Shown here: piece by piece, positions 1-8,215 of the stretch | Position numbering within the stretch: position 1 is the first letter of the stretch | How the letters are laid out: each line of letters starts with the position of its first letter | DNA from: Yinghuangia aomiensis | GTDB taxonomy: Bacteria > Actinomycetota > Actinomycetes > Streptomycetales > Streptomycetaceae | NCBI RefSeq assembly: GCF_039542225.1 | Contig: NZ_BAABHS010000005.1 | Span: 1 to 64,000 of the forward strand | Direction of reading: 5' to 3' | DNA length: 64,000 nt | Notes under the pieces: generated by a model | Told to the model about the DNA's origin: nothing | Databases searched by the model: none | The model's input: the letters and a program-made list of their open reading frames with translations, nothing else | Made by a program: the position numbers and the translations under genes

Positions 1-171
1 CCAGGCACCGAACTCCCGTGGCATCTCCCGCCACTGCGAGCCCGTCCGGAACTTCCAGACCACCCCCTCGAACTGCTGCCGCAGCCGCTCGGGATACGGG
101 CCATAGTCACCGATCGGCAGATGCGGCGCGATGAACTCCCACTCATCGTCCGTCAGTTGCGCTCGTGTCAC
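1..171 (-). CDS. IS5-family transposase, N-terminal part (runs off window)
   Basis: On the minus strand a GTG start at 171 opens a frame reading MTRAQLTDDEWEFIAPHLP, then a QFEGVVWKFRTGSQWREMP segment. This is the typical N-terminal helical region of IS5/IS4-type DDE transposases of actinomycetes, where the LTDDEW and WR.MP motifs are diagnostic. The catalytic DDE residues would lie beyond the left edge, so activity cannot be judged. The 70 bases between the start and the neighbouring GH71 gene contain AT-richer sequence (around 210-235) that could hold the element's terminal inverted repeat, but the other end is outside the window, so I cannot define it. The insertion lies immediately downstream of the GH71 gene. 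Confidence 0.75.
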   Translation of the reverse strand, partial: MTRAQLTDDEWEFIAPHLPIGDYGPYPERLRQQFEGVVWKFRTGSQWREMPREFGAW

Positions 172-244
172 ACAACACGGTCTACCAGATCAGACCCTGC
201 CGCGATGGCCACTCCCGCAAACTGATCACAACCAGATACGCGCC
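172..244. mobile_element. Probable terminal region of the IS element
   Basis: This is the non-coding stretch between the transposase start and the GH71 stop codon. It includes a lower-GC segment (GATCACAACCAGATACGC around 224-241) that may be the end of the insertion sequence. The second end is not in the window, so neither the inverted repeat nor the target duplication can be confirmed. Confidence 0.3.
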
Positions 245-1866
245 CTAGCGGCGGGCGCTGCCGGCCGCCACGTACTGCAGGTCCTGGACCGGCAGGGCGG
301 GGTCGACGGGGAACGGCGAGGCGACCGTCGCGGCGGTGGTTCCCGAGCGGGTCACGGTGGCGCTCGGGGTGCCGTAGGCGAGCGGCACCGTCACCGCCAC
401 GACGCCGGGGCCTTCGGTGCGTTCCTGGGTGCGGTCGCCGGACTTGACGCGGACGGAGGCTGTTCCGGTGAGGAAGGCCAGCGCTTCCGCCGTGTCGCGG
501 ACGGGCGTGCTTCCGGGGCGCAGCTGCATGAACTTGGTCTGCCCGGCCGCGGTCGGGCGCGTCGCCGCAAGCTGGCGGCGGTGCGTCAGGTACACCACGT
601 CACGCACGATCGCAGGTGCCTTGCCCGTCTTGAACCACGTCAGGTAGTACGAAGAAATGTCCAGATAGGCACGGCCGTTGTGGACGGAGGGCGCGAACTG
701 CGTGCCCTCGGAGAAGTCGTTCCAGGTGGTGAGCTGCACCCAGTCGGCGCCGCCGGCGATGGCGCCGTTCCACGTGGCGCGCAGATTCTCGGTGTTCCCT
801 GCTTCGTCGAAGATCCCTTGGTTGGGACGTTCGTCCTGGACGGACACGGGCTGCATCCACAGTTTGCCGAGGCCGTGCGCCTTGGCGGCGTCCGCGGCGA
901 TGGTGCTCTGCGCCTTGGGGCTGCGGTTGCCCCAGACCGAGAAACCCTGGCTGATCGGCGCGAAGGCCTGCGCGTTGGCGCCGAAGTTGAGGAAGACGGG
1001 TACGAGCGCCGCTTGCTTGCCGCGCTGTCCCATGGCGGCCAGGAAGTCACGCCACCACTGCACGGGCCGCTCCTCGGCCTTGAACGGCGAGACGACCACA
1101 CGCCCGTCGTCGAACCGGTGCACCACGGGCGATCCGGCGAGGCCGGCGAGCGCGGTTGCCAGGCCGGCCGGGTCGAGGCTCTTGATCTGCGTCGCCGTCA
1201 TGTCGGGCATGAGCACGATCCGGAAGCCGGGATCGACCTTTTCCGCGGCCTTGACGAGGAGGTCGACGCGCTTGCGGTGGGGGCTGGACGGGTCGAGGTT
1301 GAGCAGGTCGACGGTGAAGCCGTCGATACCGGCGGAGACCGCGTTGCGTACCTCGGTCTCCATGTCCTGCAGTTCCCAGTCGCCGGAGAGCGGCGCCCGG
1401 GGCAGGGGGCTGTCGCGGAGCAGTCCGCCGTACGGCTTGTGCTTGCCGCCTTCGCCGTCGGGGTTGAGATAGTTCTTGCGGTAGTAGTCGGCGTCTCCGG
1501 CCGCGTTGTTGAGGGAGACCGGGTACGGGGTGAAGTAGTGCGCGAACACCTTCTTCCCCGAAGCACGCAGGGCGGCCGTACCCGGCAGGTCGAACGGCAG
1601 CGGGCCGGTCGCCGCCGGCGAAGCCGCGCCGGTGGGCGATGCCGCGGGCACCGCCGAACCGGCGGGCCGCGCCGCGTCGGCAGGGGCGCCGGTCGTCTTC
1701 GCGGCGCGGCGGACGCGGAAGGCGGCGCGGCGGAAGCGCTGCCGTGCGCCGTGGGTTCACCGGGCTCGCACGCGGCCGTCGCGGTCAGGGCCGCGGCCGC
1801 GATCACGGCCGCGGCCAAACGCCGGGCGCGGGGGCGCCGGTACGCAGTATTTCCGGGCATGCTCAT
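245..1866 (-). CDS. Glycoside hydrolase family 71 lipoprotein, apparent frameshift
   Basis: The long 3' part (245 to about 1720) matches GH71 endo-1,3-alpha-glucanase-like proteins: FAHYFTPYPVSLNN near the start, then WELQDMETEVRNAVSAGIDG, VDLLNLDP, and GADWVQLTTWNDFSEGTQF near the end. A secretion signal lies in a different frame: MSMPGNTAYRRPRARR, a hydrophobic stretch, and a lipobox ending LTATAAC (start 1866 or 1860). The two frames join if one base is added in the GC-rich Ala/Pro/Ser linker around 1700-1715. As sequenced, a shortened cytosolic form could begin only at GTG 1651. The likely role is cleavage of extracellular alpha-1,3-glucan. The frameshift is either a sequencing error or a true disruption next to the IS edge; I cannot tell which. 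Homology is confident, integrity is not. Confidence 0.7.
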
Positions 1867-2126
1867 GCTTTCCGTCGGGGGCGGGATGCCGGGGACCCTA
1901 CGCCGCGCCGCGCACCGCGCGATATCCGCACAACGCCGGACGCCGACGGCGAACTGCATTGTCGCCAAAGGGGTTTGACATGCGCACGCCCCGCCCGGCA
2001 ATCGGCCCACTGCCCACCCCGGACCCAGCGTGCGGTCCGGCAGCACCGTCGACGTGCGCGGACGCGTTGCTCCGGCGGCTGCACCCCGTCCACAGGCCAT
2101 ATGCCAGGCCCCGGCGCGGCGAACCG

Positions 2127-2153
2127 TTGACCCATACAACCAGTCGTTAGAAT
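2127..2153 (+). promoter_or_regulatory. Putative vegetative promoter for the AftB-like gene
   Basis: TTGACC at 2127-2132 and TAGAAT at 2148-2153, with a 15-base spacer, lie about 80 bases before the GTG start at 2236. Both hexamers resemble the HrdB consensus, although the spacer is short. The rest of the 1867-2235 interval shows no convincing gene. Confidence 0.4.
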
Positions 2154-2235
2154 CGCCCTTGGTCGGACGCGGGCTGCCGAACGCCCGTGCGGCCGCGGCG
2201 CGCCCGCACGCAAGGGCCCGCCCCAGGGGGATTCC

Positions 2236-4020
2236 GTGAGCACTGTCGAGGCCATCCGCACGCCGTCCTCCACGGCATCGCGGACCGATCCGCCTCGGCA
2301 GTGGACGACTTGGTGGAATCTCGCGGTCGTGGCCTTACCCGTCGCACTCCTCGCACTCCTCGGCTGGCGGCACCGCGCCCTCACCGACGACGGCACGATC
2401 TTCCTGCGCACCGTGCGGCAGATCCTGGCGGGCAACGGACCGGTACTCAACGCCGGGGAACGCGTCGAAGCGAACACCAGCACGCTGTGGCAGTGGCTGC
2501 TCGCCTTGCTGGGCTGGGTGTTCCCCGGCGACATCGGCTTCATCACGGTCGTCACCGGGCTCGTCTTCACTACCGCCGGACTGGCCGTCGCCTGCGACGC
2601 CACGCGCCGCCTGCACGCGCGCCGCGCCCGTCGACCGATCCCCCTCGCCCCCGCGGGCATCCTCGTCTTCCTCGCGCTGCCCCCGTTCTGGGACTTCTCC
2701 ACCGCCGGGCTGGACACCGGCCTCGGCACGCTCTGGCTCGCCGGCTGCTGGTGGCTGTTCGTCCGCGACGCCGACCCGGCCCGGCGCGGCACCGGCGGAC
2801 TGCCCGCCGCGGCCTGGTACGGCGCCGGATTCCTGGTACGCCCCGAACTCGCCGTGGTCACGGCCGCCTTCCTCACGGGCGCCTGGCTGCTGCGGCGTCC
2901 GTCGTGGCGTCGCACCGCGGCGTGGCTGGCCGTGGCCGGCGCGGGATCGGTGGCCTACGAGATCTTCCGCGCCGGCTACTACGGGCTCCTCACACCGATG
3001 CCCGCGCTCACCAAGGAGGCCGGGGAGACCGAACTCGGGCTGGGGTGGCGCTACGGCGCGGACTTCGCCGCCCCGTACTTCCTCTCCATCCCGCTGGCGG
3101 TCCTGGCGGTGGCCGGTGCCGTATTCTTCCGGCGCGCGGGCACGCGCGACCGGATCGTCACCGGGACACCGGTGGTCGCGGCAGCGCTGCTGGCGGCCTA
3201 CGTGGTCAAGGTCGGCGGCGACTACATGCATGCCCGCATGCTGCTGCCACCGCTGTTCCTCGCCCTGCTGCCGGTGCTCGTCGTACGGGCCACGCGGTCA
3301 CTCGCCACGGTGTCGTTGGCCGTGACCGTGTGGGCGGTGGCGTGCATCGGCCCGTGGCATCCCTCGGCCTTCACGCCGACGGCCGGCGCCGCCGGCGCCA
3401 AGACCGTCGTCGTCCACACCAGCGACATCGGCATCACGGGCACCCGCAATGCCGACCGCACCGATGACTGGCTCCGGGCGTTCCCCGAACTCCGCGCCGC
3501 GATCGCCCAGGGCATGGCGGGCCCCCAACCGGTACTCCTACATCTGCGCCCCGGCGACCACGGCTTCGACTCCGCCGTGCCACTCAACCCGGCATATGCG
3601 GATACCCAGGTCTCCGTGCCCGGCTGGTATTTGGGCGTGACCGGCGCCGCCGTCCCCCTCGACCAGCGCATCGTCGAGATGTGGGGCCTGGCCAACACCG
3701 TCGGCGCCCACCTCGAATACCCGGACGACTGGCGCGAGTACTGGCCCGGCCACCGCAAGCTCATCGACGACGTGTGGCTGCTCGCCCTCGAACTCGACCC
3801 CCGCGTCACCGAGCCACCGCCCGGCTACCCCAAGGCCACCGCGGCCGGGCTGGCCGCCGCCCGCCATGCCCTGAGCTGCGGCGACCTCAAGGAACTCCTC
3901 GACTCGACCCGGGAACCGCTCACCGTGAAGCGCTTCTGGAGCAACCTGACGGGGGCGGCGTCCCGTACTGCGCTGCGTATCCCCCGCGATCCGATCGCCG
4001 CGGAGGCCCGCTTCTGCTGA
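2236..4020 (+). CDS. AftB-like polytopic membrane glycosyltransferase (GT-C type)
   Basis: A 594-residue integral membrane protein with about nine or ten hydrophobic helices in the first 390 residues and a soluble C-terminal domain of about 200 residues. The first periplasmic loop reads LTDDGTIFLRTVRQILAGNGPVLNAGERVEA, with the acidic DD pair typical of GT-C enzymes; the motif GGDYMHARMLLP precedes the C-terminal domain. Both match mycobacterial AftB-type terminal arabinofuranosyltransferases, which use a polyprenyl-phosphate sugar donor outside the membrane. The GTG start at 2236 has a good ribosome site (CAGGGGGA, 2224-2231). No cell-wall arabinan genes are adjacent, so the acceptor is unknown and a related polyprenyl-dependent sugar transfer is equally possible. 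Confidence 0.6.
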   Translation: MSTVEAIRTPSSTASRTDPPRQWTTWWNLAVVALPVALLALLGWRHRALTDDGTIFLRTVRQILAGNGPVLNAGERVEANTSTLWQWLLALLGWVFPGDIGFITVVTGLVFTTAGLAVACDATRRLHARRARRPIPLAPAGILVFLALPPFWDFSTAGLDTGLGTLWLAGCWWLFVRDADPARRGTGGLPAAAWYGAGFLVRPELAVVTAAFLTGAWLLRRPSWRRTAAWLAVAGAGSVAYEIFRAGYYGLLTPMPALTKEAGETELGLGWRYGADFAAPYFLSIPLAVLAVAGAVFFRRAGTRDRIVTGTPVVAAALLAAYVVKVGGDYMHARMLLPPLFLALLPVLVVRATRSLATVSLAVTVWAVACIGPWHPSAFTPTAGAAGAKTVVVHTSDIGITGTRNADRTDDWLRAFPELRAAIAQGMAGPQPVLLHLRPGDHGFDSAVPLNPAYADTQVSVPGWYLGVTGAAVPLDQRIVEMWGLANTVGAHLEYPDDWREYWPGHRKLIDDVWLLALELDPRVTEPPPGYPKATAAGLAAARHALSCGDLKELLDSTREPLTVKRFWSNLTGAASRTALRIPRDPIAAEARFC

Positions 4021-4030
4021 CCGTGGCCAC

Positions 4031-5296
4031 TCAGGCCGAGTGCCGTGCCGCCAGTGCCGGGTGCTCGGCGCCGAAGTGGTCGATGAAGACCGAACCGAGG
4101 GCGTCCGCGGCGACCTCCTCGCGGGCCAGCGGGCGGGCGACGTCGGCGACGCGGGGACCGCACCGCGCGGCGAGCGGGGCGAGGGCCGCCAGGTCGAAGC
4201 CGTAGAAGCGGGCGGCGTTGTCGGCGAGCATCGCGCGCACCTCGTCCTCCGGCACGTCGGCGAAGGTCAACCGCAAGGCTTCGAGGGTGTAGGGGAACGA
4301 CCCTTCGGCGTGCGGGTAGTCCGCGCCCCACATGATGTTCGCGACGCCGATCCGGTGCCGCATCGCGCACTCGGCGGGGCGCAGCGGGCTGGAGCCGAGG
4401 AAGCAGTTCCGGGCGAAGTACTCGCTGGGGAGCATGCTCAGGCCCTGGATCATGTCCTTGCCGAAGAAGTGCTGGGACGTGCCGTCGAGCGGCATGACGT
4501 GCACGAACTGGTCGAGCTTGGCCAGTTCGCGCGGCACCCAGGCGGATCCCTGCTCGGTGAAGGCGACCTTGAGCCGCGGGTAGCGCTCGAACACGCCGCC
4601 GAAGATCAGGTGGGCGAGGACGCGGTTGGAGAACCAGGTGATCTCCGACAGCAGGACGGCGAGGCCGCGCGGGTCGTGCGGGTATTCGGGGACGCCGCCG
4701 CCGCTGTGCAGGTTGACCGGCACGTCGAGTTCTTCGCATGCCGCCCAGATCGGGTCGTAGACCGCGTCGAACAGCGGCGGGAGTGCGGAGCCCGGCGGGA
4801 TGCCGGGCACGAGGATGCCGCCGAACAGCCCGGATTCCTTGAGCCGGCGGATTTCGGCGACCGCGTCGTCGATGTCGTTGAGCATGATCTGCGCGACCCC
4901 GGCGCGGCGGCCGGGCGTCTCCGCGCAGAAGTCGGCGAGCCAGCGGTTGTGGGCCCGGAGTCCGGCCCAGCGGAGTTCGTAGGCGTGCCGGTCGTGCGGC
5001 GGCGGCGGGACGAAGAACTGGGTCTGCGGGTAGAACGGCGGCACGGTGTTGGGGAAGACGACCTCGCCGACGATGCCCTGGGACTCCAGGTCGGCGTTGC
5101 GGATCCGGGTGTCCCAGTTGCAGTCCTGCGCCTTGCTCAGCAGGTGTTCGCTTTCGAACGGGTTGACGTGCTGCCGGGCCCAGGCGTCGAAGGCCTCGTG
5201 GTGGGTGCTCGCCAGGTAGGGGCGGTAGTCGAGCAGGTCGGCGCCGGCGTGCCCGTCCGACGAGATGACGGTGTAGCGGCTGTCCTCTATGCGCAT
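4031..5296 (-). CDS. Amidohydrolase family protein (ACMSD-like TIM barrel)
   Basis: A 421-residue protein of the amidohydrolase_2 family, whose members include aminocarboxymuconate-semialdehyde decarboxylases and resorcylate decarboxylases. It starts RYTVISSDGHAGADLLDYRPYL, so the usual N-terminal HxH metal pair is replaced by DGH. Later landmarks are NLHSGGG, KVAFTEQGSAWVP and IMWGADYPHAEGSFP; the DYPH segment normally provides the C-terminal metal and active-site residues. It is soluble with no signal peptide. The ATG at 5296 follows a GAGGTAAG ribosome site. It is divergent from a GntR regulator gene with a repeated operator between them, which suggests substrate-inducible control. Decarboxylation or hydrolysis of an aromatic or ring-cleaved acid is likely, but the substrate is not recognisable. 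A second member lies at 46370-47584. Confidence 0.75.
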   Translation of the reverse strand: MRIEDSRYTVISSDGHAGADLLDYRPYLASTHHEAFDAWARQHVNPFESEHLLSKAQDCNWDTRIRNADLESQGIVGEVVFPNTVPPFYPQTQFFVPPPPHDRHAYELRWAGLRAHNRWLADFCAETPGRRAGVAQIMLNDIDDAVAEIRRLKESGLFGGILVPGIPPGSALPPLFDAVYDPIWAACEELDVPVNLHSGGGVPEYPHDPRGLAVLLSEITWFSNRVLAHLIFGGVFERYPRLKVAFTEQGSAWVPRELAKLDQFVHVMPLDGTSQHFFGKDMIQGLSMLPSEYFARNCFLGSSPLRPAECAMRHRIGVANIMWGADYPHAEGSFPYTLEALRLTFADVPEDEVRAMLADNAARFYGFDLAALAPLAARCGPRVADVARPLAREEVAADALGSVFIDHFGAEHPALAARHSA

Positions 5297-5346
5297 TTTC
5301 TTACCTCGTTTCCAATTGCGGGGAGCAAGGTCGGTGCTCTGCGGTG

Positions 5347-5371
5347 GCTAAGTTAGCTATCTTAGCTATCA
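5347..5371. promoter_or_regulatory. Tandem TTAGCTATC repeat, probable GntR operator
   Basis: TTAGCTATC occurs twice back to back (5353-5361 and 5362-5370). The flanking bases also make overlapping palindromes, GCTAAGTTAGC (5347-5357) and GCTATCTTAGC (5356-5366). The site lies between the divergent amidohydrolase and GntR genes in otherwise GC-rich DNA, which makes it the obvious operator of the adjacent regulator. Confidence 0.6.
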
Positions 5372-5469
5372 AAGACAACACAGGGTCCGGCTCCGTACGA
5401 TGAAGCCCGCACCCCGCCCGCACCCTCACCGCCCGCAGCCCCGCCCGAGACCGGAGACCCGCAGTTCCG

Positions 5470-6261
5470 ATGGATGCCGAAGCCGCCGCCCGCACCGGAC
5501 AGCCCCGCCGCATGCCGGTCCGGGGTGTGAGCGTCGCCGAGGGTCTCGCCGACGTGCTGCGCGACCGGATCCTCGACGGCGGCATGCACGACGGCGATCT
5601 GCTGCCGAAGCAGAGCGAACTGCTGGACGAATACAAGGTCGGCAAGACGACGCTGCGCCAGGCGATCCGCATCCTGGAGACCGAGGGCCTGGTGACCGTG
5701 CGCCGCGGCAACACCGGCGGCCTCGCGGTGCAACTCCCCAGCGAGGCCGACGCCGCCCGGACGTTCGGCCTGGTGCTGCGCAGCCGCCGCGTGCCGCTCG
5801 AAGACCTCGCCGCGGCCGTCCGCAATCTGGAACCCACCTGCGCGGCAATGTGCGCGGCACGCGCCGACCGCGCCACCGAAGTCGTGCCGCAGCTGCGGGC
5901 CTTGCACGAACGGTGCGTGCAACTTGTCGACGATCTCCCCGCGTTCGTGCGCGCGTGCCGCGAATTCCACGAGGGGCTCGTACGGTTGTGCGGCAACACG
6001 ACCATGCAACTGCTGCTCGGCACCGCCGAAACGCTGTGGACGGTGCACGAGCACGACTGGGCGGACGCCGTCCCGGTCGGGTCCGACTTCACCGACCGCA
6101 TCAAGTCCGGCCTCGACGTGCACCGCCAACTGGTCGACCTCATCGCCGCGGGCGACGTCGACGCCACCCACGCGCTGTCCCGGCAGCACGTGGAGTACGC
6201 GCAATCCCACCCGCTGGAGGCCCGCCCCGGCATGGGCATCGCGTCACTGCCGGACCGCTGA
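5470..6261 (+). CDS. GntR/FadR-family transcriptional regulator
   Basis: A 263-residue repressor-type protein. After about 20 basic residues the winged helix-turn-helix reads VAEGLADVLRDRILDGGMHDGDLLPKQSELLDEYKVGKTTLRQAIRILETEGLVTVRRG, a standard GntR DNA-binding domain (about residues 22-85). The rest is an all-helical FCD (FadR C-terminal) effector domain; histidines near the end (the LSRQHVEYA region) are likely metal or ligand contacts. The length is normal for the subfamily. It is transcribed divergently from the amidohydrolase at 4031-5296, with a tandem TTAGCTATC element between. It probably controls both itself and that gene in response to a carboxylate. The ATG at 5470 is the first good start after the divergent promoter region. 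Confidence 0.85.
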   Translation: MDAEAAARTGQPRRMPVRGVSVAEGLADVLRDRILDGGMHDGDLLPKQSELLDEYKVGKTTLRQAIRILETEGLVTVRRGNTGGLAVQLPSEADAARTFGLVLRSRRVPLEDLAAAVRNLEPTCAAMCAARADRATEVVPQLRALHERCVQLVDDLPAFVRACREFHEGLVRLCGNTTMQLLLGTAETLWTVHEHDWADAVPVGSDFTDRIKSGLDVHRQLVDLIAAGDVDATHALSRQHVEYAQSHPLEARPGMGIASLPDR

Positions 6262-6342
6262 GCGAGAGGGTCGGTGGCGGTGGCGCGGCGCAGGGGCGCG
6301 CCCTCGCGGAGACCCTGCCGCCGCGCCTCCCGCGGCGTTTCG

Positions 6343-6675
6343 TCACTCGTCGCCGGCGAACCGCTGCGTCGTCCCCTCCGTCCCGTCCTCGCGGCGCCAG
6401 GCGGCGACCAGTTCGTCCTTGGCGCCGAAGCGGACCAGATGACGTCCGAGGACGTCTTCGACGCCGTCCAGGCGCTCCGCCGACGCGTCCACCGCCATGA
6501 CCAGCACGCCCGGCTCGGCGCGCAGCTCCGCTTTCGCGCCGTCCGGGAACTCGACGCTGCCGACGCCGGACTCGTCGTCCCACGCGGTGGCCAGCCTACG
6601 GCCGAGGTGCGAGGCGAGCTGCTTGGCGTAACGGCCGGGGCGGTCGGTGGTGACGTGGGCAAGGGATCGGGGCAT
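6343..6675 (-). CDS. DUF2218 domain-containing protein
   Basis: A 110-residue protein: RSLAHVTTDRPGRYAKQLASHLGRR at the N-terminus, then WDDESGVGSVEFPDG and VEDVLGRHLVRFGAKDELVAAWRR. This is the full DUF2218 pattern, a small soluble alpha/beta protein often found near iron-uptake or MarR genes in actinobacteria; its biochemical role is unknown. I chose ATG 6675 because a GAGGAG ribosome site lies 7 bases upstream; the longer frame to 6717 lacks one. It is divergent from a MarR regulator with a strong palindrome in the gap, so the MarR protein probably controls it. Confidence 0.8.
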   Translation of the reverse strand: MPRSLAHVTTDRPGRYAKQLASHLGRRLATAWDDESGVGSVEFPDGAKAELRAEPGVLVMAVDASAERLDGVEDVLGRHLVRFGAKDELVAAWRREDGTEGTTQRFAGDE

Positions 6676-6741
6676 GAGGTTGCTCCTCGGCACGTGATCG
6701 GGCACGGTGGGACACATCCCGCCGCATAGCGGGCTTGAATC

Positions 6742-6764
6742 ATATTGAGCTTAGCTCAGCATAT
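6742..6764. promoter_or_regulatory. Palindromic MarR-type operator
   Basis: TGAGC-TTA-GCTCA (6746-6758) is a perfect palindrome, extended by ATAT on both sides (6742-6745 and 6761-6764). It lies midway between the divergent DUF2218 and MarR genes. Its length and symmetry are typical of MarR-family operators. Confidence 0.6.
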
Positions 6765-6816
6765 CGACGAGTTTTCTCGCCCGCGTCCCCGACGCGCTCA
6801 CTTTCGGAGGTCGGCC

Positions 6817-7323
6817 GTGACGGCTGCCACCGGCCTCGAACTGGCCGACGCCCTCACGCACACCGCAAAGCGCATCCGCCGCGCCGCGCTGCACCGCCTC
6901 GCCCCCCTCGGCCTGACGCCCGCCCAGGGCCGCGCGCTGCACGTCATCGCCGCCGCCGACGGCACCCTCCGCCCGGGCGGCCTCGCCGACCGCCTGCACA
7001 TCGCCCCGCGCTCCGCCACCAGCGTCGTCGACGCCCTCGAATCCCGCGGCCTCGTCACCCGCGCCCCGGCTCCCGACGACCGCCGCGCCACCGTCCTCCA
7101 CATCACCGCCGCCGGCACCGCCATGCTCACCGCCAGCCGCGAAGCCCGCGAAGCAGTCGCCACCGACTACTTCACCGCCCTCACCGACACCGACCGCGCC
7201 ACGCTGCTGGCCCTCCTCGCCAAAGCCGAAGCCGCCCACGCCCCCGACTCCGAATTCACCCGCAAGCCGGGCGACCACCCCCACAGCCACAAGCACGGCC
7301 ACGGTCATGGCCACCACCACTGA
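6817..7323 (+). CDS. MarR-family regulator with histidine-rich C-terminal tail
   Basis: A 168-residue winged-helix regulator. It has the MarR core: LTPAQGRALHVIAAADG, GGLADRLHIAPRSATSVVDALESRGLVTRAPAPDDRRATVLHITAAG (recognition helix, wing and the DxRR motif), followed by dimerisation helices. After about residue 148 comes a tail rich in histidine, HPHSHKHGHGHGHHH, ending at the stop codon. Such tails usually bind Zn, Ni or Co, so metal-responsive control is a reasonable inference, though the tail could also be a metal store. GTG 6817 is preferred because GGAGG lies at 6806-6810; the upstream frame from 6745 runs through the operator. It probably represses itself and the divergent DUF2218 gene. 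Confidence 0.85.
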   Translation: MTAATGLELADALTHTAKRIRRAALHRLAPLGLTPAQGRALHVIAAADGTLRPGGLADRLHIAPRSATSVVDALESRGLVTRAPAPDDRRATVLHITAAGTAMLTASREAREAVATDYFTALTDTDRATLLALLAKAEAAHAPDSEFTRKPGDHPHSHKHGHGHGHHH

Positions 7324-7810
7324 CACACCCGACGACCCGACGGCACCGGCACCCCCGTCGAGCGCGGCCGGGCCGGACTCGCTTGAGACGCCGGGGTAAT
7401 CGTCCCCTCGTATTGACGTCGCGCGATGGGCCTCGTCCACAGAACTACATCACGGAGATGCTCGCCGACCACGACCGGAAGACGGAACGGGACGCGGCCA
7501 CCGCCGCACGCGAGAACACACCCGAGCCCGCGAAAGTTCCGCAGCGGCATGTCCTCCCGACCACCCGCACCTTGCCTCGGCCGGCCGCGTCGCCGTATAC
7601 GCGGCCGGCCTGCAGACGCTCCGGACCCTGACCGCGCCGGCCGGAGACCGCCGCGCCATGGCCGATCCCCGCATCACCGGCGGCTGCGCCTGGCCCTCAC
7701 CCACCTCGCGCAGCTTCGCGCGCGAGCCGGAAGCAGGCTCCACCACACTCCTGTTCTGATGCCACGGACTACCGGTTCGAGCCGGCCCGGGTTGGGAGGA
7801 GACCAGCCCC
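7324..7810. other. Non-coding or decayed stretch
   Basis: No frame here has a credible start, ribosome site and codon bias together. A short plus-strand stretch (about 7437-7620) translates as an acidic/basic helical fragment (MLADHDRKTERDAATAAR) that may be a gene remnant. I cannot assign it. Confidence 0.4.
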
Positions 7811-8049
7811 CTGTTCGAGGCACTGGTCGATTGTCTCCGCGCCCGACTCCCGAACGACCGGCCGACCACATCGCGCGTTGCGATCCCGCCTGGGTCATCG
7901 CCGAGGTCGACGCCGAGTGCACTGTCGTCGGTGCCCACGCGGCCGCCGCCCGCACCCGTCCCCCGGCGGATCACGCCTCGGCCCTCCGCGATGTCCCGGC
8001 CGTCCTGGCTGCCGTCTGCCGCGACCACCCGGGCCACCGCGACGCATGG
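7811..8049 (+). pseudogene. Decayed DUF6221-family gene
   Basis: Two frames carry consecutive pieces of the DUF6221 pattern, a small protein of unknown function common in streptomycetes. From 7811 one frame reads LFEALVDCLRARL, like the family N-terminus. From about 7861 another frame reads ADHIARCDPAWVIAEVDAE, matching the HIARHDPARVLREVEAK core, and later LAAVCRDHPGHRDAW, matching the C-terminal DHPDYRDAW end. The central part is missing and the frames are offset, so this is a deletion/frameshift remnant rather than a gene. Confidence 0.5.
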
Positions 8050-8215
8050 CCGACCGGCCCCGTCGCACAGTCCCCGGCTGCCCCCACCGACCGGGCCCGA
8101 CCAGCGTCGTACCCCGGCGACCCGCCGAGACCCCGCCGCCGGCGGGCCCCGTCCGACCGCACGCGGACGGGGCCGCCGCCGAATCCGGCAGCGGCCCCGT
8201 CACGTCCCCTCCCGC

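Noticed and set aside
131..1978. 615-codon plus-strand frame opposite the GH71 gene
   Set aside because: Composition and lack of any motif mark it as the antisense shadow of GH71.
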